From Pseudoduganella lutea (lineage in GTDB: Bacteria > Pseudomonadota > Gammaproteobacteria > Burkholderiales > Burkholderiaceae_D): a stretch of DNA of 64,000 nt. Positions 43,143 through 52,686 of this stretch are shown one piece after another. The position numbers were made by a program, and so were the translations under genes. Where the stretch lies: assembly GCF_004209755.1 (NCBI RefSeq), contig NZ_CP035913.1:5704001-5768000 (forward strand), written 5' to 3'. The notes under the pieces were generated by a model that did no database searches, was not told where the DNA came from, and worked only from the letters and a program-made list of their open reading frames with translations. Each line of letters opens with the position of its first letter. Positions within the stretch are counted from its first letter, which is position 1.

Positions 43143-44303
43143 ATGGGTGGCGTGGGCGGCACCAGCGTGGCCATCGTCGCCGGCGAACCGTCCGGCGACA
43201 TGCTGGCCGCGCGCCTGCTGGCCGGCCTGCGGCCGCACCTGCCCGATGCCCGCTTCCACGGCATCGGCGGGCCGGCGATGATGGCCCAGGGTTTCCAGTC
43301 CGACGTGCCGCTCGAGACGATGACGGTGCGCGGCCTGTTCGAGATCATTCCCCGCTACCGCGAACTGAAACGCATCCAGCGCACGCTGCGCGACCGGCTG
43401 CTGGCCGAGCGCCCGGCCGTGTTCATCGGCGCCGACTACCCGGGCTTCAACCTGGGCCTGGAAGGCGAACTAAAAGCGGCCGGCATCCCGACCATGCACT
43501 ATATCGGGCCGCAGATCTGGGCGTGGCGCGGCGGGCGTATCAAGAAGATCATCAAGAACGTCTCGCACATGCTGGTGATCTTCCCGTTCGAGGAAGAGAT
43601 CTACCGCAAGGCCGGCGTGCCGGTCACCTACGTGGGGCATCCGCTGGCGGAACTGATTCCGCTGGAGCCGGACGTGACGGCGGCGCGCCGCCACCTCGGC
43701 CTGGCCGACGATGCAAAGGTCGTCGCCATCATGCCGGGCAGCCGGATGGGTGAACTGAAGTACAACACCACGGCCTTCATCGGCGCCGCCAAGCTGCTGC
43801 GACAACGCGAGCCGGCGCTGCATTTCGTGGTGCCGATGGCGGGCGACAAGCAGAAGGCGTATTTCACGCAACTGGTCGCGCAGGCTGGCCTGCAGGACGT
43901 GCCGCTGCAACTGCTCGATGGCGAAAGCCATGCCGCCATCTGCGCGGCCGATGCGGTGATGGTGGCCTCCGGTACCGCTTCGCTGGAAGTGGCGCTGTAC
44001 AAGAAGCCGATGGTCATCGCGTATAAAATGATGCGGGCTTCCTGGGAAATCATGCGGCACATGGGCTACCAGCCATGGATCGGCTTGCCAAACATCCTGG
44101 CGCGCGAATTCCTCGTGCCCGAATTGTTGCAGCACCATGCCAGCCCCGAGGCGCTGGCCGAACACATGTGGAAGCAATTGACGGACGCGCCGCACCGTGC
44201 GAACCTGATCCGTCGCTTCACGGATATGCACCACAGCCTGCTGCGCAACTCCGCCGAGGAGAGCGCCGCGGCCGTATTGAAAGTCATGGGGAAACACAAG
44301 TGA
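43143..44303 (+). CDS. lpxB: Lipid-A-disaccharide synthase
   Basis: LpxB (GT19) joins UDP-diacylglucosamine and lipid X at the inner membrane. The core runs from [18 protein letters not shown] through [14 protein letters not shown] and [11 protein letters not shown] to [10 protein letters not shown] chose ATG 43143 (386 residues), 16 nt after lpxA; a GTG at 43110 overlapping lpxA is possible, and neither has a clear ribosome-binding site. The stop overlaps the rnhB start. Confidence 0.96.
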   Translation: MGGVGGTSVAIVAGEPSGDMLAARLLAGLRPHLPDARFHGIGGPAMMAQGFQSDVPLETMTVRGLFEIIPRYRELKRIQRTLRDRLLAERPAVFIGADYPGFNLGLEGELKAAGIPTMHYIGPQIWAWRGGRIKKIIKNVSHMLVIFPFEEEIYRKAGVPVTYVGHPLAELIPLEPDVTAARRHLGLADDAKVVAIMPGSRMGELKYNTTAFIGAAKLLRQREPALHFVVPMAGDKQKAYFTQLVAQAGLQDVPLQLLDGESHAAICAADAVMVASGTASLEVALYKKPMVIAYKMMRASWEIMRHMGYQPWIGLPNILAREFLVPELLQHHASPEALAEHMWKQLTDAPHRANLIRRFTDMHHSLLRNSAEESAAAVLKVMGKHK

Positions 44304-44920
44304 ACACCAAGCAGAGCGGCCTGTTCGACGACCTGCCTTATTCGCTCGATGAAATCATCTGCGGCGTCGACGAGGCGGGCCGCGGCCCGCTGGCCGGGCC
44401 CGTGTACGCGGCTGCGGTGATCCTGCACCGCGAGCGGCCGATCGCCGGCCTGCGCGATTCGAAGAAGCTGACCGAGGCACGCCGCGAGGAGCTGGCGCCG
44501 CTGATCAAGCGCGACTGCATCGCGTGGGCGATCGCCAAGGCATCCGAAGCGGAGATCGACAAGCTGAACATCCTGCAGGCGTCGCTGCTGGCGATGAAGC
44601 GGGCCGTGCATGCGCTCGAGACCATCCCCACGCTCGCCCTCATCGATGGCAACAAGTGCCCCGTGATGAAGATCCAGACGATCGCCATCGTCGATGGCGA
44701 CGACAAGATCGAATCGATTTCCGCCGCGTCGATCCTGGCGAAGACGGCCCGCGACGACGCGCTGCGCAAGCTGCACAGGAAGTATCCGCAATATGGCTTC
44801 GACCAGCACAAGGGCTACGGCACCGCGCAGCACCTGGAAGCCCTGAAACTGCACGGCGTGACACCCGTGCACCGGCGCTCGTTCGCCCCCGTGCGCGAGC
44901 TGCTGGAGCTGGCGTTTTGA
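44300..44920 (+). CDS. rnhB: Ribonuclease HII
   Basis: RNase HII removes ribonucleotides from DNA. In 206 residues the acidic active site is visible: Asp24 and Glu25 ([13 protein letters not shown]), Asp116 ([10 protein letters not shown]) and Asp152 (KTARDD). I chose the GTG that overlaps the lpxB stop by 4 nt, since similarity begins there. Coupling lpxB-rnhB is common in proteobacteria. Confidence 0.96.
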   Translation: MNTKQSGLFDDLPYSLDEIICGVDEAGRGPLAGPVYAAAVILHRERPIAGLRDSKKLTEARREELAPLIKRDCIAWAIAKASEAEIDKLNILQASLLAMKRAVHALETIPTLALIDGNKCPVMKIQTIAIVDGDDKIESISAASILAKTARDDALRKLHRKYPQYGFDQHKGYGTAQHLEALKLHGVTPVHRRSFAPVRELLELAF

Positions 44921-45711
44921 AAACGATCACTTCGCGCGACAACGCGCAATACAAGGAACTGAAGCACCTGGCCACCAGCGCGCACGCGCTGCGCAAGGCT
45001 GGCCGCACGCTGCTCGATGGCGTGCACCTGTGCGAGACGTGGCTGCAGCTGCGCGGCCAGCCGGAGCAGTGCATCGTCAGCGACAGCGGCTTGCGCCATC
45101 CCGAAGTGGTGGCGCTGGTCGCGAAGCTGGAGGCGGCGCATGGCCGGGTGCTGCAATTGCCCGATGCCCTGTACGAGCCGCTGTCGCAGGTGGAGCATGG
45201 CGTGGGCATCCTATTCCTCGTTGAGATGCCGCGGCAGGCCATGCCGGCCGCGCTGGCCGCCAATGCCGTGCTGCTCGACAATGTGCAGGACCCCGGCAAT
45301 GTGGGCTCGATCCTGCGCAGCGCCGCGGCGGCCGGCATCCGTGAAATCTATTGCAGCCCCGGTACGGCGTTCTGCTGGTCGCCGAAAGTGCTGCGCGCCG
45401 CGATGGGTGCGCACTTCGTTCTCGATATCCACGAGAATGTGCCATTGGCGCCGCTGATGGCCGCCGCCCGGATCGCCACGCTGGCCACCAGCGGCTACGC
45501 CAAGCGCCAGCTGTACGACATGGACCTGCGCCAGCCGGTGGCCTGGGTATTCGGCCACGAAGGGCAGGGCGTGTCGGACGAGCTGCTGTCGCTGGCAAGG
45601 CACCAGGTCGTCATCCCGCACCTGGGGCAGGTGGAATCGCTGAACGTGGCCGCGTGCGCGGCCGTGTGCTTCTTCGAACAGGTCAGGCAAGGCCAGGCGC
45701 GAGCCGGCTGA
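44917..45711 (+). CDS. SpoU/TrmH-family RNA 2'-O-methyltransferase
   Basis: This 264-residue SPOUT methyltransferase has a substrate-binding N-domain (about 1-95) and a knotted C-domain carrying the three SpoU motifs: [31 protein letters not shown] and [18 protein letters not shown]. It transfers methyl from SAM to a ribose in rRNA or tRNA; RlmB-like, but the site is unproven. The only plausible start is TTG 44917, overlapping the rnhB stop by 4 nt. Confidence 0.9.
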   Translation: MKTITSRDNAQYKELKHLATSAHALRKAGRTLLDGVHLCETWLQLRGQPEQCIVSDSGLRHPEVVALVAKLEAAHGRVLQLPDALYEPLSQVEHGVGILFLVEMPRQAMPAALAANAVLLDNVQDPGNVGSILRSAAAAGIREIYCSPGTAFCWSPKVLRAAMGAHFVLDIHENVPLAPLMAAARIATLATSGYAKRQLYDMDLRQPVAWVFGHEGQGVSDELLSLARHQVVIPHLGQVESLNVAACAAVCFFEQVRQGQARAG

Positions 45712-45723
45712 CACGGAGGTTTC

Positions 45724-46962
45724 ATGGAGATCGCTGCATTGCAGTTCCTGGTGGCCGAAAGCGAACCGGTGCAACGCGAGCTGCTGGCCGGCCTGTTGCG
45801 CAGCGCGGGCGCGCGGCACATCCATGTCGCGCCGGATGGGCATGCGGCTTTGCGCATGCTGCAGGGCACCGCCGCCGGTATCGACACGCAGGCGAACAAG
45901 ACGCAAGGGATCGATACCCATGCCATCGACATCGTCGTCCTCGACCTGTCGCTGGCCGGCATGGACGGCCTGGAGCTGATCCGGCGCCTGGCCGAAGGCG
46001 GGTGCCGCGCCGGGCTGATCGTCGTCGGTGCGCAAAGCGGCGACATTCTCTTTTCCGTCGAAACCATGGCGCTGGCGTATGGTGTCGACCTGCTGGGCGC
46101 CGTTGCCCGCCCGATATCGGCCCACCGGCTCGAGGCGCTGGTGGCCAACTACACGCGGCCAGCCGATCTCGCCGCGCCAACGGTCGCCCCGTCGTTCACC
46201 TTCGGCGAAGTGGGCAAGGGCTTGCAGGCGCGCGAGTTCGATCCGTTCTTCCAGCCGAAGATCGAACTGGAAACGGGGCAGGTGAAAGGCCTGGAAATGT
46301 TCGCTCGCTGGCGCCACCCGCAGCACGGCGTGCTGGGCCCGGCCGCCTTCATGCCGGCACTGGAAGAAGCCGGCCGCATCGATTTCCTCGACTGGAGCAT
46401 GATCGAGAAATCGGTGGCCGCGTGCCGCACGCTGCACGACCAGGGCATCCCGATCTCGTGCTCCGTCAACGTGGACCCGGGCACGCTGTCGCATCCGCAC
46501 TTCATCGGCCAGATCGGCGCCTGCCTGGAACGGCACCGCATCCTGCCCGGCTACCTCACGTTCGAGATCACGGAATCGTCGGTGCTGCAAACCGACCCGC
46601 ATTTCCTGGAACGCCTGCTGCGGCTGCGCATGCTGGGCTTCGGCCTGGCCATCGACGACTACGGCACCGGGCGCTCGAACCTGCAACTGCTGGCATCGAT
46701 CCCGTTCTCCGAACTGAAGATCGACCGCAGCTTCGTCGACGGCGCATCGCGCAAGCGGGCCATCGGCACCGTGCTGAAATCCTGCCTGGGCCTCGCCCGC
46801 AGCCTCGACCGCATGTCCTGCGCCGTCGGCGTCGAAACCAAGCAGGACTGGGATTTCCTGCAAGGCCTGGGCTGCACCTATGCCCAGGGCTACTACATCG
46901 CCAGCCCGATGCCGGTCGACGAGGTCCCGAAGTGGCTCGTTGAGTGGCGGCAGTTCTTCTAA
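45724..46962 (+). CDS. REC-EAL response regulator, likely c-di-GMP phosphodiesterase
   Basis: The 412 residues consist of an N-terminal receiver-like domain (1-145) and an EAL domain (about 160-412), the RocR layout. The EAL catalytic set is complete: Glu191 (in EMF instead of EAL), Asn249, Glu281, Asp311-Asp312 (AIDDYGTG), Lys332, Glu371 and Gln388, so hydrolysis of c-di-GMP is likely. The receiver keeps Asp74 but has VAESE instead of the acidic pair and ARP instead of KP, and an insert at about 50-66, so phosphorylation is doubtful. GGAGG precedes the ATG, 12 nt behind the methyltransferase. No histidine kinase is adjacent. Confidence 0.88.
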   Translation: MEIAALQFLVAESEPVQRELLAGLLRSAGARHIHVAPDGHAALRMLQGTAAGIDTQANKTQGIDTHAIDIVVLDLSLAGMDGLELIRRLAEGGCRAGLIVVGAQSGDILFSVETMALAYGVDLLGAVARPISAHRLEALVANYTRPADLAAPTVAPSFTFGEVGKGLQAREFDPFFQPKIELETGQVKGLEMFARWRHPQHGVLGPAAFMPALEEAGRIDFLDWSMIEKSVAACRTLHDQGIPISCSVNVDPGTLSHPHFIGQIGACLERHRILPGYLTFEITESSVLQTDPHFLERLLRLRMLGFGLAIDDYGTGRSNLQLLASIPFSELKIDRSFVDGASRKRAIGTVLKSCLGLARSLDRMSCAVGVETKQDWDFLQGLGCTYAQGYYIASPMPVDEVPKWLVEWRQFF

Positions 46963-47146
46963 TTTTTTCACGCAGTACGTCTGGTATTGCGCACCTCACA
47001 ACTGACACCAGCCGAGAAATCCCACTGCTCAGCAAGCATGTTGCAGAAATAACTGGAATTAGCTAAGAGCGAGTTCCCGGCCACGTCTTTTCACGCTAGT
47101 AGATGAAATCAGCTAGTGAGCATATTCGCTCCGCAGCCTATTATTA

Positions 47147-48202
47147 TTAATCGCGAGCCTGATAAAACTGCTTGGATGCTTCCGCAGTTAGTCTGTCAAA
47201 AATACTTTTTTGGTACGCTCCCTTTGCAAATGCTATTCTGTTTGAGCTATGAATTGCACCGGATATGTCTTCAACAAACAATATTGCATGAACGCTTTGT
47301 CCCCAATGTGTTGAGATCGATTGTCGATCTTCTGGAAGGAAACTTTCTAATGGTTCCGAGCTGAAGCTGGCAATTCTGGTGCCATTCGGTGCGATCTCGG
47401 CATTCTCCTTTGCATCCTTAAGACTAAGTCGAATATCGACGTAATTGCCTCGGCCTATGTACACTCGGCACAGTGCTGATTGCCTGATTGAGATGCTTTT
47501 TCGGCCAGCGTTTGTAAATACCGCACTTATCTGAAACGTGGATTTTTGAGCTTCGAAGTCTTTCTTGGCTTGTTCTAGCTTTTGTTCTGCAGCAGGAAGC
47601 TTGCTTTCTAGCTCGACATTTCTTTTTGCTGCGGCCTCATTTGCCGCCCTTGCCTCCTCAATGAGACTGGCGATCGCACTCGTGCGCCCCTCTACAGTAT
47701 CAAGCGGACCGAGTTCCATGTGCTGATTGATGCGTGCGCTGAATCTATTTAAAACCGTTGATGTTGTGTTAGCAGCAGTTAGATTCTCGAGTTCTTTAAT
47801 TGCTTCATTGCGCTCTTCAATTTTTTCTGGCAGAGATTTTCGCTCTTGCTTCAATGCTGACAATGCTAAGTCAGCAGCTTTGCTGTAACTAACGGTAGAA
47901 TTACTTCTATTATTCTGCGCGGGTGAGAGAGATTGAAATAAAAGTTCTTGGGATAAAAATCGATTCTGACGAACTGCCAATATTTTCAGCTCCTCGTCTT
48001 CTAGCGGTAACTGAACGTCTGATGCAACAGAGCGATCGATCGCATAAATTTCCACCGCAAGTTGTGGTGTGTCAAGCCAGTAGGTCTGCCAAATCGGTAT
48101 GCCGATTGCTATGGCTGTGCCAGTTACTAAGCCTAAAAGGGCTACTATTTCTCCATGCGCCTTTAGCCATACTTGAATTTTTCTGAATATGTCTATAGTC
48201 AT
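47147..48202 (-). CDS. Unknown membrane-anchored coiled-coil protein, AT-rich gene
   Basis: In this 351-residue protein, residues about 18-38 form a single membrane segment close to the N-terminus. About 105-235 are charged and coiled-coil-like, with heptad-style Ala/Leu/Glu/Lys (RNVELESKLPAAEQKLEQAK). The C-terminal third (QISAVFTNAGRKSISIRQS onward) looks like a beta-rich domain. GGATGG lies about 10 nt before the ATG. GC content is far below the window average and rare codons are common, so it was probably acquired recently. I do not recognise a family and suggest no function. Confidence 0.7.
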   Translation of the reverse strand: MTIDIFRKIQVWLKAHGEIVALLGLVTGTAIAIGIPIWQTYWLDTPQLAVEIYAIDRSVASDVQLPLEDEELKILAVRQNRFLSQELLFQSLSPAQNNRSNSTVSYSKAADLALSALKQERKSLPEKIEERNEAIKELENLTAANTTSTVLNRFSARINQHMELGPLDTVEGRTSAIASLIEEARAANEAAAKRNVELESKLPAAEQKLEQAKKDFEAQKSTFQISAVFTNAGRKSISIRQSALCRVYIGRGNYVDIRLSLKDAKENAEIAPNGTRIASFSSEPLESFLPEDRQSISTHWGQSVHAILFVEDISGAIHSSNRIAFAKGAYQKSIFDRLTAEASKQFYQARD

Positions 48203-49033
48203 ATATCCATCCCGTCCGGAAATACATACGTCACACCACCCGGCGTGAAATCTAGTGCCTCGCGACTTCGCAATAAGCGGCTGCGGTTGGGGCTATGCGT
48301 TCTCAGAATTGCAAATATTAAGTATGCGCCTGAGGCTGACTACAGGGAGAGCCGGGGGCGATTTTTTTTGTAGTTGTGTGAAAATCGATACAACGGATCT
48401 CTGCAAGAAAATTTACGCTACGCCTTGAGAGCTAACCACCGTCTTAGATCAGTAAAGAAAAATTCTGTGGTGGCAAGCCGGGCTCTCTGACGCGAGATGT
48501 TATCGCACAGGTAGAGTAATGAGTGCATTGTACGAAGTAGGCGAATAGCTTTGAAAAAGCTACAACACAGGCCACCACGAAAGCGAGTGCCTGAGCTGTT
48601 TTTTATAAGCAACTTTTCTTATATCTATCAAGGGGTGAAGCCATCTGCACGCGCTTTCGATGCGATACAGGTGAGGCGAGTGCGCTAGTTTCGCCTGCTA
48701 ACGGCAAAGCTCGGTTTTTCGGCGACCTGGCCAAGATGAGAAGCTGGTCCTACGCGCGGTGTGGTTCCGAAGCGTTATCCTGCACAGGCGAGAAAGCCTC
48801 AGTGCAAAAAGAAAACACGCTGTTGGGTTAGCGTGCGCACAAATTGGTGCATGGTCCTGTGTTGGATCAGTGCAATGCCTCAAGCCCAACTGCAGTGTTT
48901 AGAGTTAAGGCGGCGGTATATGATCTTGCGCCCTTATAATTCCGCCGCACATCCTGAAAGCATTAGGTATCATTGTTGAATGCAAACTTCCTCCAATGCA
49001 CTCTGCAGGATGCACTAGCTTTCAAAGAATGAT
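48203..49033. other. Low-GC intergenic stretch, no recognisable gene
   Basis: This 831-nt region between the unknown coiled-coil gene and mscS is AT-rich and holds only short frames (at most 72 codons) without ribosome-binding sites or recognisable motifs. I see no transposase, terminal inverted repeats or tRNA. A loose inverted pair, ATCCTG (48951-48956) and CAGGAT (49006-49011), may be chance. Confidence 0.6.
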
Positions 49034-50116
49034 TCAAGCGGCGCACTTCTCCAGCGCCGTGAGGAGCTCTCCCTCCGCCACCCGCACCATCTGCAGCGGG
49101 TGCCCGAACGCGATGCCCTCGGCCCGCAGCCGCTGCAGCAGCGCCACGTTGATGGCCTGCTGCCGGTCCATATACACCGTGTAGTCCGGTGTCGTTACGT
49201 AGAACACCACTTCGAAATCCAGCGACGACGGGCTGTAGGCTTTGAAGTGGGCGCGGTCGAAGCGCACGTCCGGCAGCGCCTCGACGATGTCGCGCACGAT
49301 GGCGGGGATCGCGAGCACCTGTTCGGCGGTGGTGTCGTAGCCGGCGCCGAAGCCGAACACCACGCGCCGCTGTTCCATGTGCTGGTAGTTGCGGATGCGG
49401 CTCTTGAGCAGGTCGGTGTTCGAGAATACGATCTGCTCGCCGCCCAGGCTGCGCAGGCGCGTGGTCTTCAGGCCCACGTATTCCACGGTGCCGAGCATGT
49501 CGTTGACGATGATGAAGTCGCCCACGACGAACGGCTTGTCCAGCACGATCGACAGCGACGAGAACAGGTCGCCCAGGATGTTCTGCGTGGCCAGCGCCAC
49601 GGCGATACCGCCGATGCCGAGACTGGCGACCAGCGTGGTGATGTTGACGCCGAAGTTATCGAGGATCATCAGCACGATCACGAGCCACAGCACCGTGCGC
49701 AGCACGAAGCCCATCGCCGCCGTGGATGTGGTGCTCGCCGCATCCTGCGCGCTGCGCCGCGCCCCATAGTGCTCGAGCCAGTTGCGGATGCCCACGTCAC
49801 CCCAGCGCGCCACCTGGAGCAGCAGCACGACGATGGCCGCATGCGCGAGTAGCATCGTCAGTTTCGGTGACAGCGCCAGCCACTGCGAGCCCGCATAGAT
49901 GCCCATGACCAGCATGAACAGCTTGGTCGTGGCGGCCAGCACGGTCACCGCCACGTCATCGAGGAACGTTTCGGTGCGCACCGCCATGCGGCGCAGCCGG
50001 TGCAGCACCATCGCGTTGACCGCATACAGCACGGCGGCCACCGTGACGGCGATGCCCACCGCGACCACCCAGGCGGTAACGTCGTTGCCGAGAAGCGTGT
50101 AGTGGAAGCCGGTCAT
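49034..50116 (-). CDS. MscS-family mechanosensitive channel (copy 1)
   Basis: This 360-residue inner-membrane channel releases solutes after hypo-osmotic shock. It has three to five hydrophobic segments; the pore helix and beta domain carry LVASLGIGGIAVALATQNIL and DKPFVVGDFIIV, and the C-terminal alpha/beta domain follows to the end. It is closely similar along its length to the gene at 52687-53841. It lies 10 nt downstream of the HAD-GT20 gene on the same strand, so both respond together. Confidence 0.92.
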   Translation of the reverse strand: MTGFHYTLLGNDVTAWVVAVGIAVTVAAVLYAVNAMVLHRLRRMAVRTETFLDDVAVTVLAATTKLFMLVMGIYAGSQWLALSPKLTMLLAHAAIVVLLLQVARWGDVGIRNWLEHYGARRSAQDAASTTSTAAMGFVLRTVLWLVIVLMILDNFGVNITTLVASLGIGGIAVALATQNILGDLFSSLSIVLDKPFVVGDFIIVNDMLGTVEYVGLKTTRLRSLGGEQIVFSNTDLLKSRIRNYQHMEQRRVVFGFGAGYDTTAEQVLAIPAIVRDIVEALPDVRFDRAHFKAYSPSSLDFEVVFYVTTPDYTVYMDRQQAINVALLQRLRAEGIAFGHPLQMVRVAEGELLTALEKCAA

Positions 50117-50126
50117 CGGCCAGGCC

Positions 50127-52466
50127 TCACGCCGCTTCCCGTTCGTCGTCCAGCCCGGTGTTCATGACGGCCGCCAGGAAATCGTCGCCCCAGCGCGTCA
50201 CGTCGTGCTCGGTGGCGATCATCGCCATGCGCGCCGTGCGGTAGGAGCGTTCTTCCTCGCCCATCGTCAGCGCCTGGTGCAGCGTGGCCGTCATCGCATT
50301 GGCGTCGTACGGGTTGGTCAGCAGCGCGCCATGCAGTTCGACCGCGGCGCCGGCGAACTCGGAGAGAATCAGCACGCCCGATTTGCCGGCCGCCTTGCGG
50401 GCCGCCACGTATTCCTTGGCCACCAGGTTCAGACCATCGCGCAGCGGCGTTATCCAGGCCACACCGCAGGCGGCGTAATGGGCGATCACTTCATCGAACG
50501 GCAGCGAGCGGTAGAAGTAGCGCACCGGCACCCAGTCCAGCGTGGAGAAGCGGCCATTGATGCGGCCGACGGTGCGATCCACTTCCAGGCGCAGGCTGTC
50601 GTAGATTTCCATGCCCTTTGCCGCCGGCGTGATGATGTTCAGCAGCTGCACCTTGCCGATGTGCTCGGGGTGCTGTTCCAGCAGCCGCTCGAAGGCCTGC
50701 AGCTTTTCCAGCGAGCCTTTGACGTAGTCGAGCCGTTCGATCGAGACGATGCCCGTCACGCCACCGAGGTAGTCTTCGATGGCCGCCGTCATCGAGGCCA
50801 CTTCCGGGCGGGCGACGAGCCCTTCGATCAGCGCCACGTCCGTGCCCACCGGGTGCGCGCCCAGGGTGACGGTGCGCCCGCCGGCTTCGATCGACGTCGT
50901 CATCGTGTCCACGCCAAGCGCGCAGCCGTAGGTAAGGAAGCGGGGCGCGCACGGCACCGCCGCGCCCATTTCCACCGGCGCGAACGAGCGCACCGCGTCG
51001 ACGAAGTTTTCCACGTAGCGGGGAATGTGGAAACCCACGTAGTCGCACTGCAGCAGGCTGCCGATGATGTCGCGGCGCCATGGCAGGATGTTGAACACGT
51101 CGCTGGAAGGGAAGGCCGTGTGGTGGAAGAAGGCGATGCGCAGGTCCGGACGCAGCGGGCGCAGGAAGGCCGGGACCATCCACAGGTTGTAGTCGTGCAC
51201 CCAGACCACGGCGCCTTCGGCCGCCTCGCGGGCGGTCTGCTCGGCGAACAGGCGGTTCACTTCCAGGAATCGTTCCCAGTGGGTGGCATTGAACTCGGCC
51301 TTGTCGGGGAACGAGAAGATGATCGGCCAGAACGCCTCTTTCGAGAACTTCTTGTAGAACAGGTCCACGTCCTCGGCGGTCAGTGGAATGCGCGCGGCGC
51401 GCAGGCGCGGGTAGGCCACGGCGTCGACCGCCACGTGGGTCTCGAAACCTTGCGGCGCGCGGCTGTCCTGCTGCGACCATGCCACCCACGAACCCTTGCG
51501 GCTGCCCGCGAAGAAGCGCAGCAGCGTGGGGATGATGCCGTTCGGGCTTTTCGGCCGGCGGCGCAGGGCGATGCCATCCTCGACGATCTCGTCGAACGGC
51601 AGGCGGTGGTAGACCATCACCAGGTCGGCATCGCCATGCGTGCCGGCCAATGACGAGGCCAACGGCGCGGCCGATGGTGAACGCGGCAGCGCGCCATGGT
51701 GGGCCAGCCCTTCCAGGATGCCGTCGCAGCCTTCGCCGGTGGCGATGTACACGCTGGCGCGGCGGCGCAGCTTCTGCACCAGCGCCGGCTCGGCCGCGCC
51801 GACGACGATGCCGGGCATGCCGGTCTCGAACATCGAAAGGTCGTTGAGCGTATCGCCGGCCACCACGATCGACGACGGCGCGATGCCGATCGCCTGCGCG
51901 AGGCCCAGCAGCGCCGGGCCCTTGCCCACGCCGCGCGGCAGCACGTCGAGATAGCAGCCGGCCGACATCAGCAGGTCGCAGTCCAGTGCCTCCACGGCGG
52001 CGCGCAACGCCGGCGTCACGTCCGCCTCGCTGGCCACGAACGAGCAGCGCCGCTCCTGTGGCACGCTCTGGCGGCGCAGGCGCGGAAACTCGGCCAGCGC
52101 CTTCAATACGGCCTGCGATCCGGGCCAGCGCGCGGCGATTTCCTGCTGCAGGTTCCCCACCGGCTGCAGGTCGTGTCCGTGCACGATGGTGGCGCCCACG
52201 TCGGCGATGATGTAGTCGGGCATCGGGATCGTCGGGTCGGACAGCAGCGGCAGGATCGATTCGAGGCCGCGACCGGTCACGAAGGCCAGCCTTGCATTGC
52301 GCGGCACGGCGGTGAACAGCTCGCGCACGCGGCGGCGCGCTTCGGCCGAGCCGGCGAGCAGGGTTCCGTCGAGGTCGGTGGCAAGCAGGAAATTGCCGGG
52401 GGTGATCGTTGAAACAACTGGCGAGGTAGTGGAAGACGATGTACTACAGGACTGCAGGAATGCCAT
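50127..52466 (-). CDS. HAD phosphatase-GT20 synthase fusion, probable glucosylglycerol-phosphate synthase/phosphatase
   Basis: The 779 residues begin with an HAD-IIB phosphatase (about 25-260: DLDGTLL with Asp31/Asp33, VVAGDTLNDLSMF). A GT20 retaining glycosyltransferase follows (about 275-765: VHDYNLWMVP, IERLDYVKGSLEKL, DGLNLVAKEYVA). The phosphatase-first order fits glucosylglycerol-phosphate synthase/phosphatase (GgpPS) of salt-tolerant bacteria; trehalose fusions usually have the synthase first, and OtsA has HDYHL where this has HDYNL. It would make a compatible solute from a nucleotide sugar and glycerol 3-phosphate. Trehalose synthesis remains possible. Flanking MscS genes support an osmotic role. 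Confidence 0.8.
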   Translation of the reverse strand: MAFLQSCSTSSSTTSPVVSTITPGNFLLATDLDGTLLAGSAEARRRVRELFTAVPRNARLAFVTGRGLESILPLLSDPTIPMPDYIIADVGATIVHGHDLQPVGNLQQEIAARWPGSQAVLKALAEFPRLRRQSVPQERRCSFVASEADVTPALRAAVEALDCDLLMSAGCYLDVLPRGVGKGPALLGLAQAIGIAPSSIVVAGDTLNDLSMFETGMPGIVVGAAEPALVQKLRRRASVYIATGEGCDGILEGLAHHGALPRSPSAAPLASSLAGTHGDADLVMVYHRLPFDEIVEDGIALRRRPKSPNGIIPTLLRFFAGSRKGSWVAWSQQDSRAPQGFETHVAVDAVAYPRLRAARIPLTAEDVDLFYKKFSKEAFWPIIFSFPDKAEFNATHWERFLEVNRLFAEQTAREAAEGAVVWVHDYNLWMVPAFLRPLRPDLRIAFFHHTAFPSSDVFNILPWRRDIIGSLLQCDYVGFHIPRYVENFVDAVRSFAPVEMGAAVPCAPRFLTYGCALGVDTMTTSIEAGGRTVTLGAHPVGTDVALIEGLVARPEVASMTAAIEDYLGGVTGIVSIERLDYVKGSLEKLQAFERLLEQHPEHIGKVQLLNIITPAAKGMEIYDSLRLEVDRTVGRINGRFSTLDWVPVRYFYRSLPFDEVIAHYAACGVAWITPLRDGLNLVAKEYVAARKAAGKSGVLILSEFAGAAVELHGALLTNPYDANAMTATLHQALTMGEEERSYRTARMAMIATEHDVTRWGDDFLAAVMNTGLDDEREAA

Positions 52467-52686
52467 GGCGATTCATCCTTGATTAGCGATGCGTCGGGCG
52501 CTTAGCAGGTGCGCCAAACTGGTTTGAGCGTTCACCGGGAGCAGGCTCCCGGCCACGGTCACGGCGGACCGTTTACGCGGACGGATGCATGGGCGGCTGG
52601 CTGCCAGCCCATGCGGGAGGGAGAAAAAACGGCGTCAGTGTACTACATTTATGGCAGCATATTTGGGCAAATGTAATTCGTGCGCG

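Noticed and set aside
48935..48940. TATAAT in the AT-rich gap as a promoter
   Set aside because: No -35 at proper distance and no gene downstream on that strand.
48418..48979. Short frames (62-72 codons) in the AT-rich gap
   Set aside because: No ribosome-binding sites, no recognisable motifs, and overlapping frames on both strands of equal quality.
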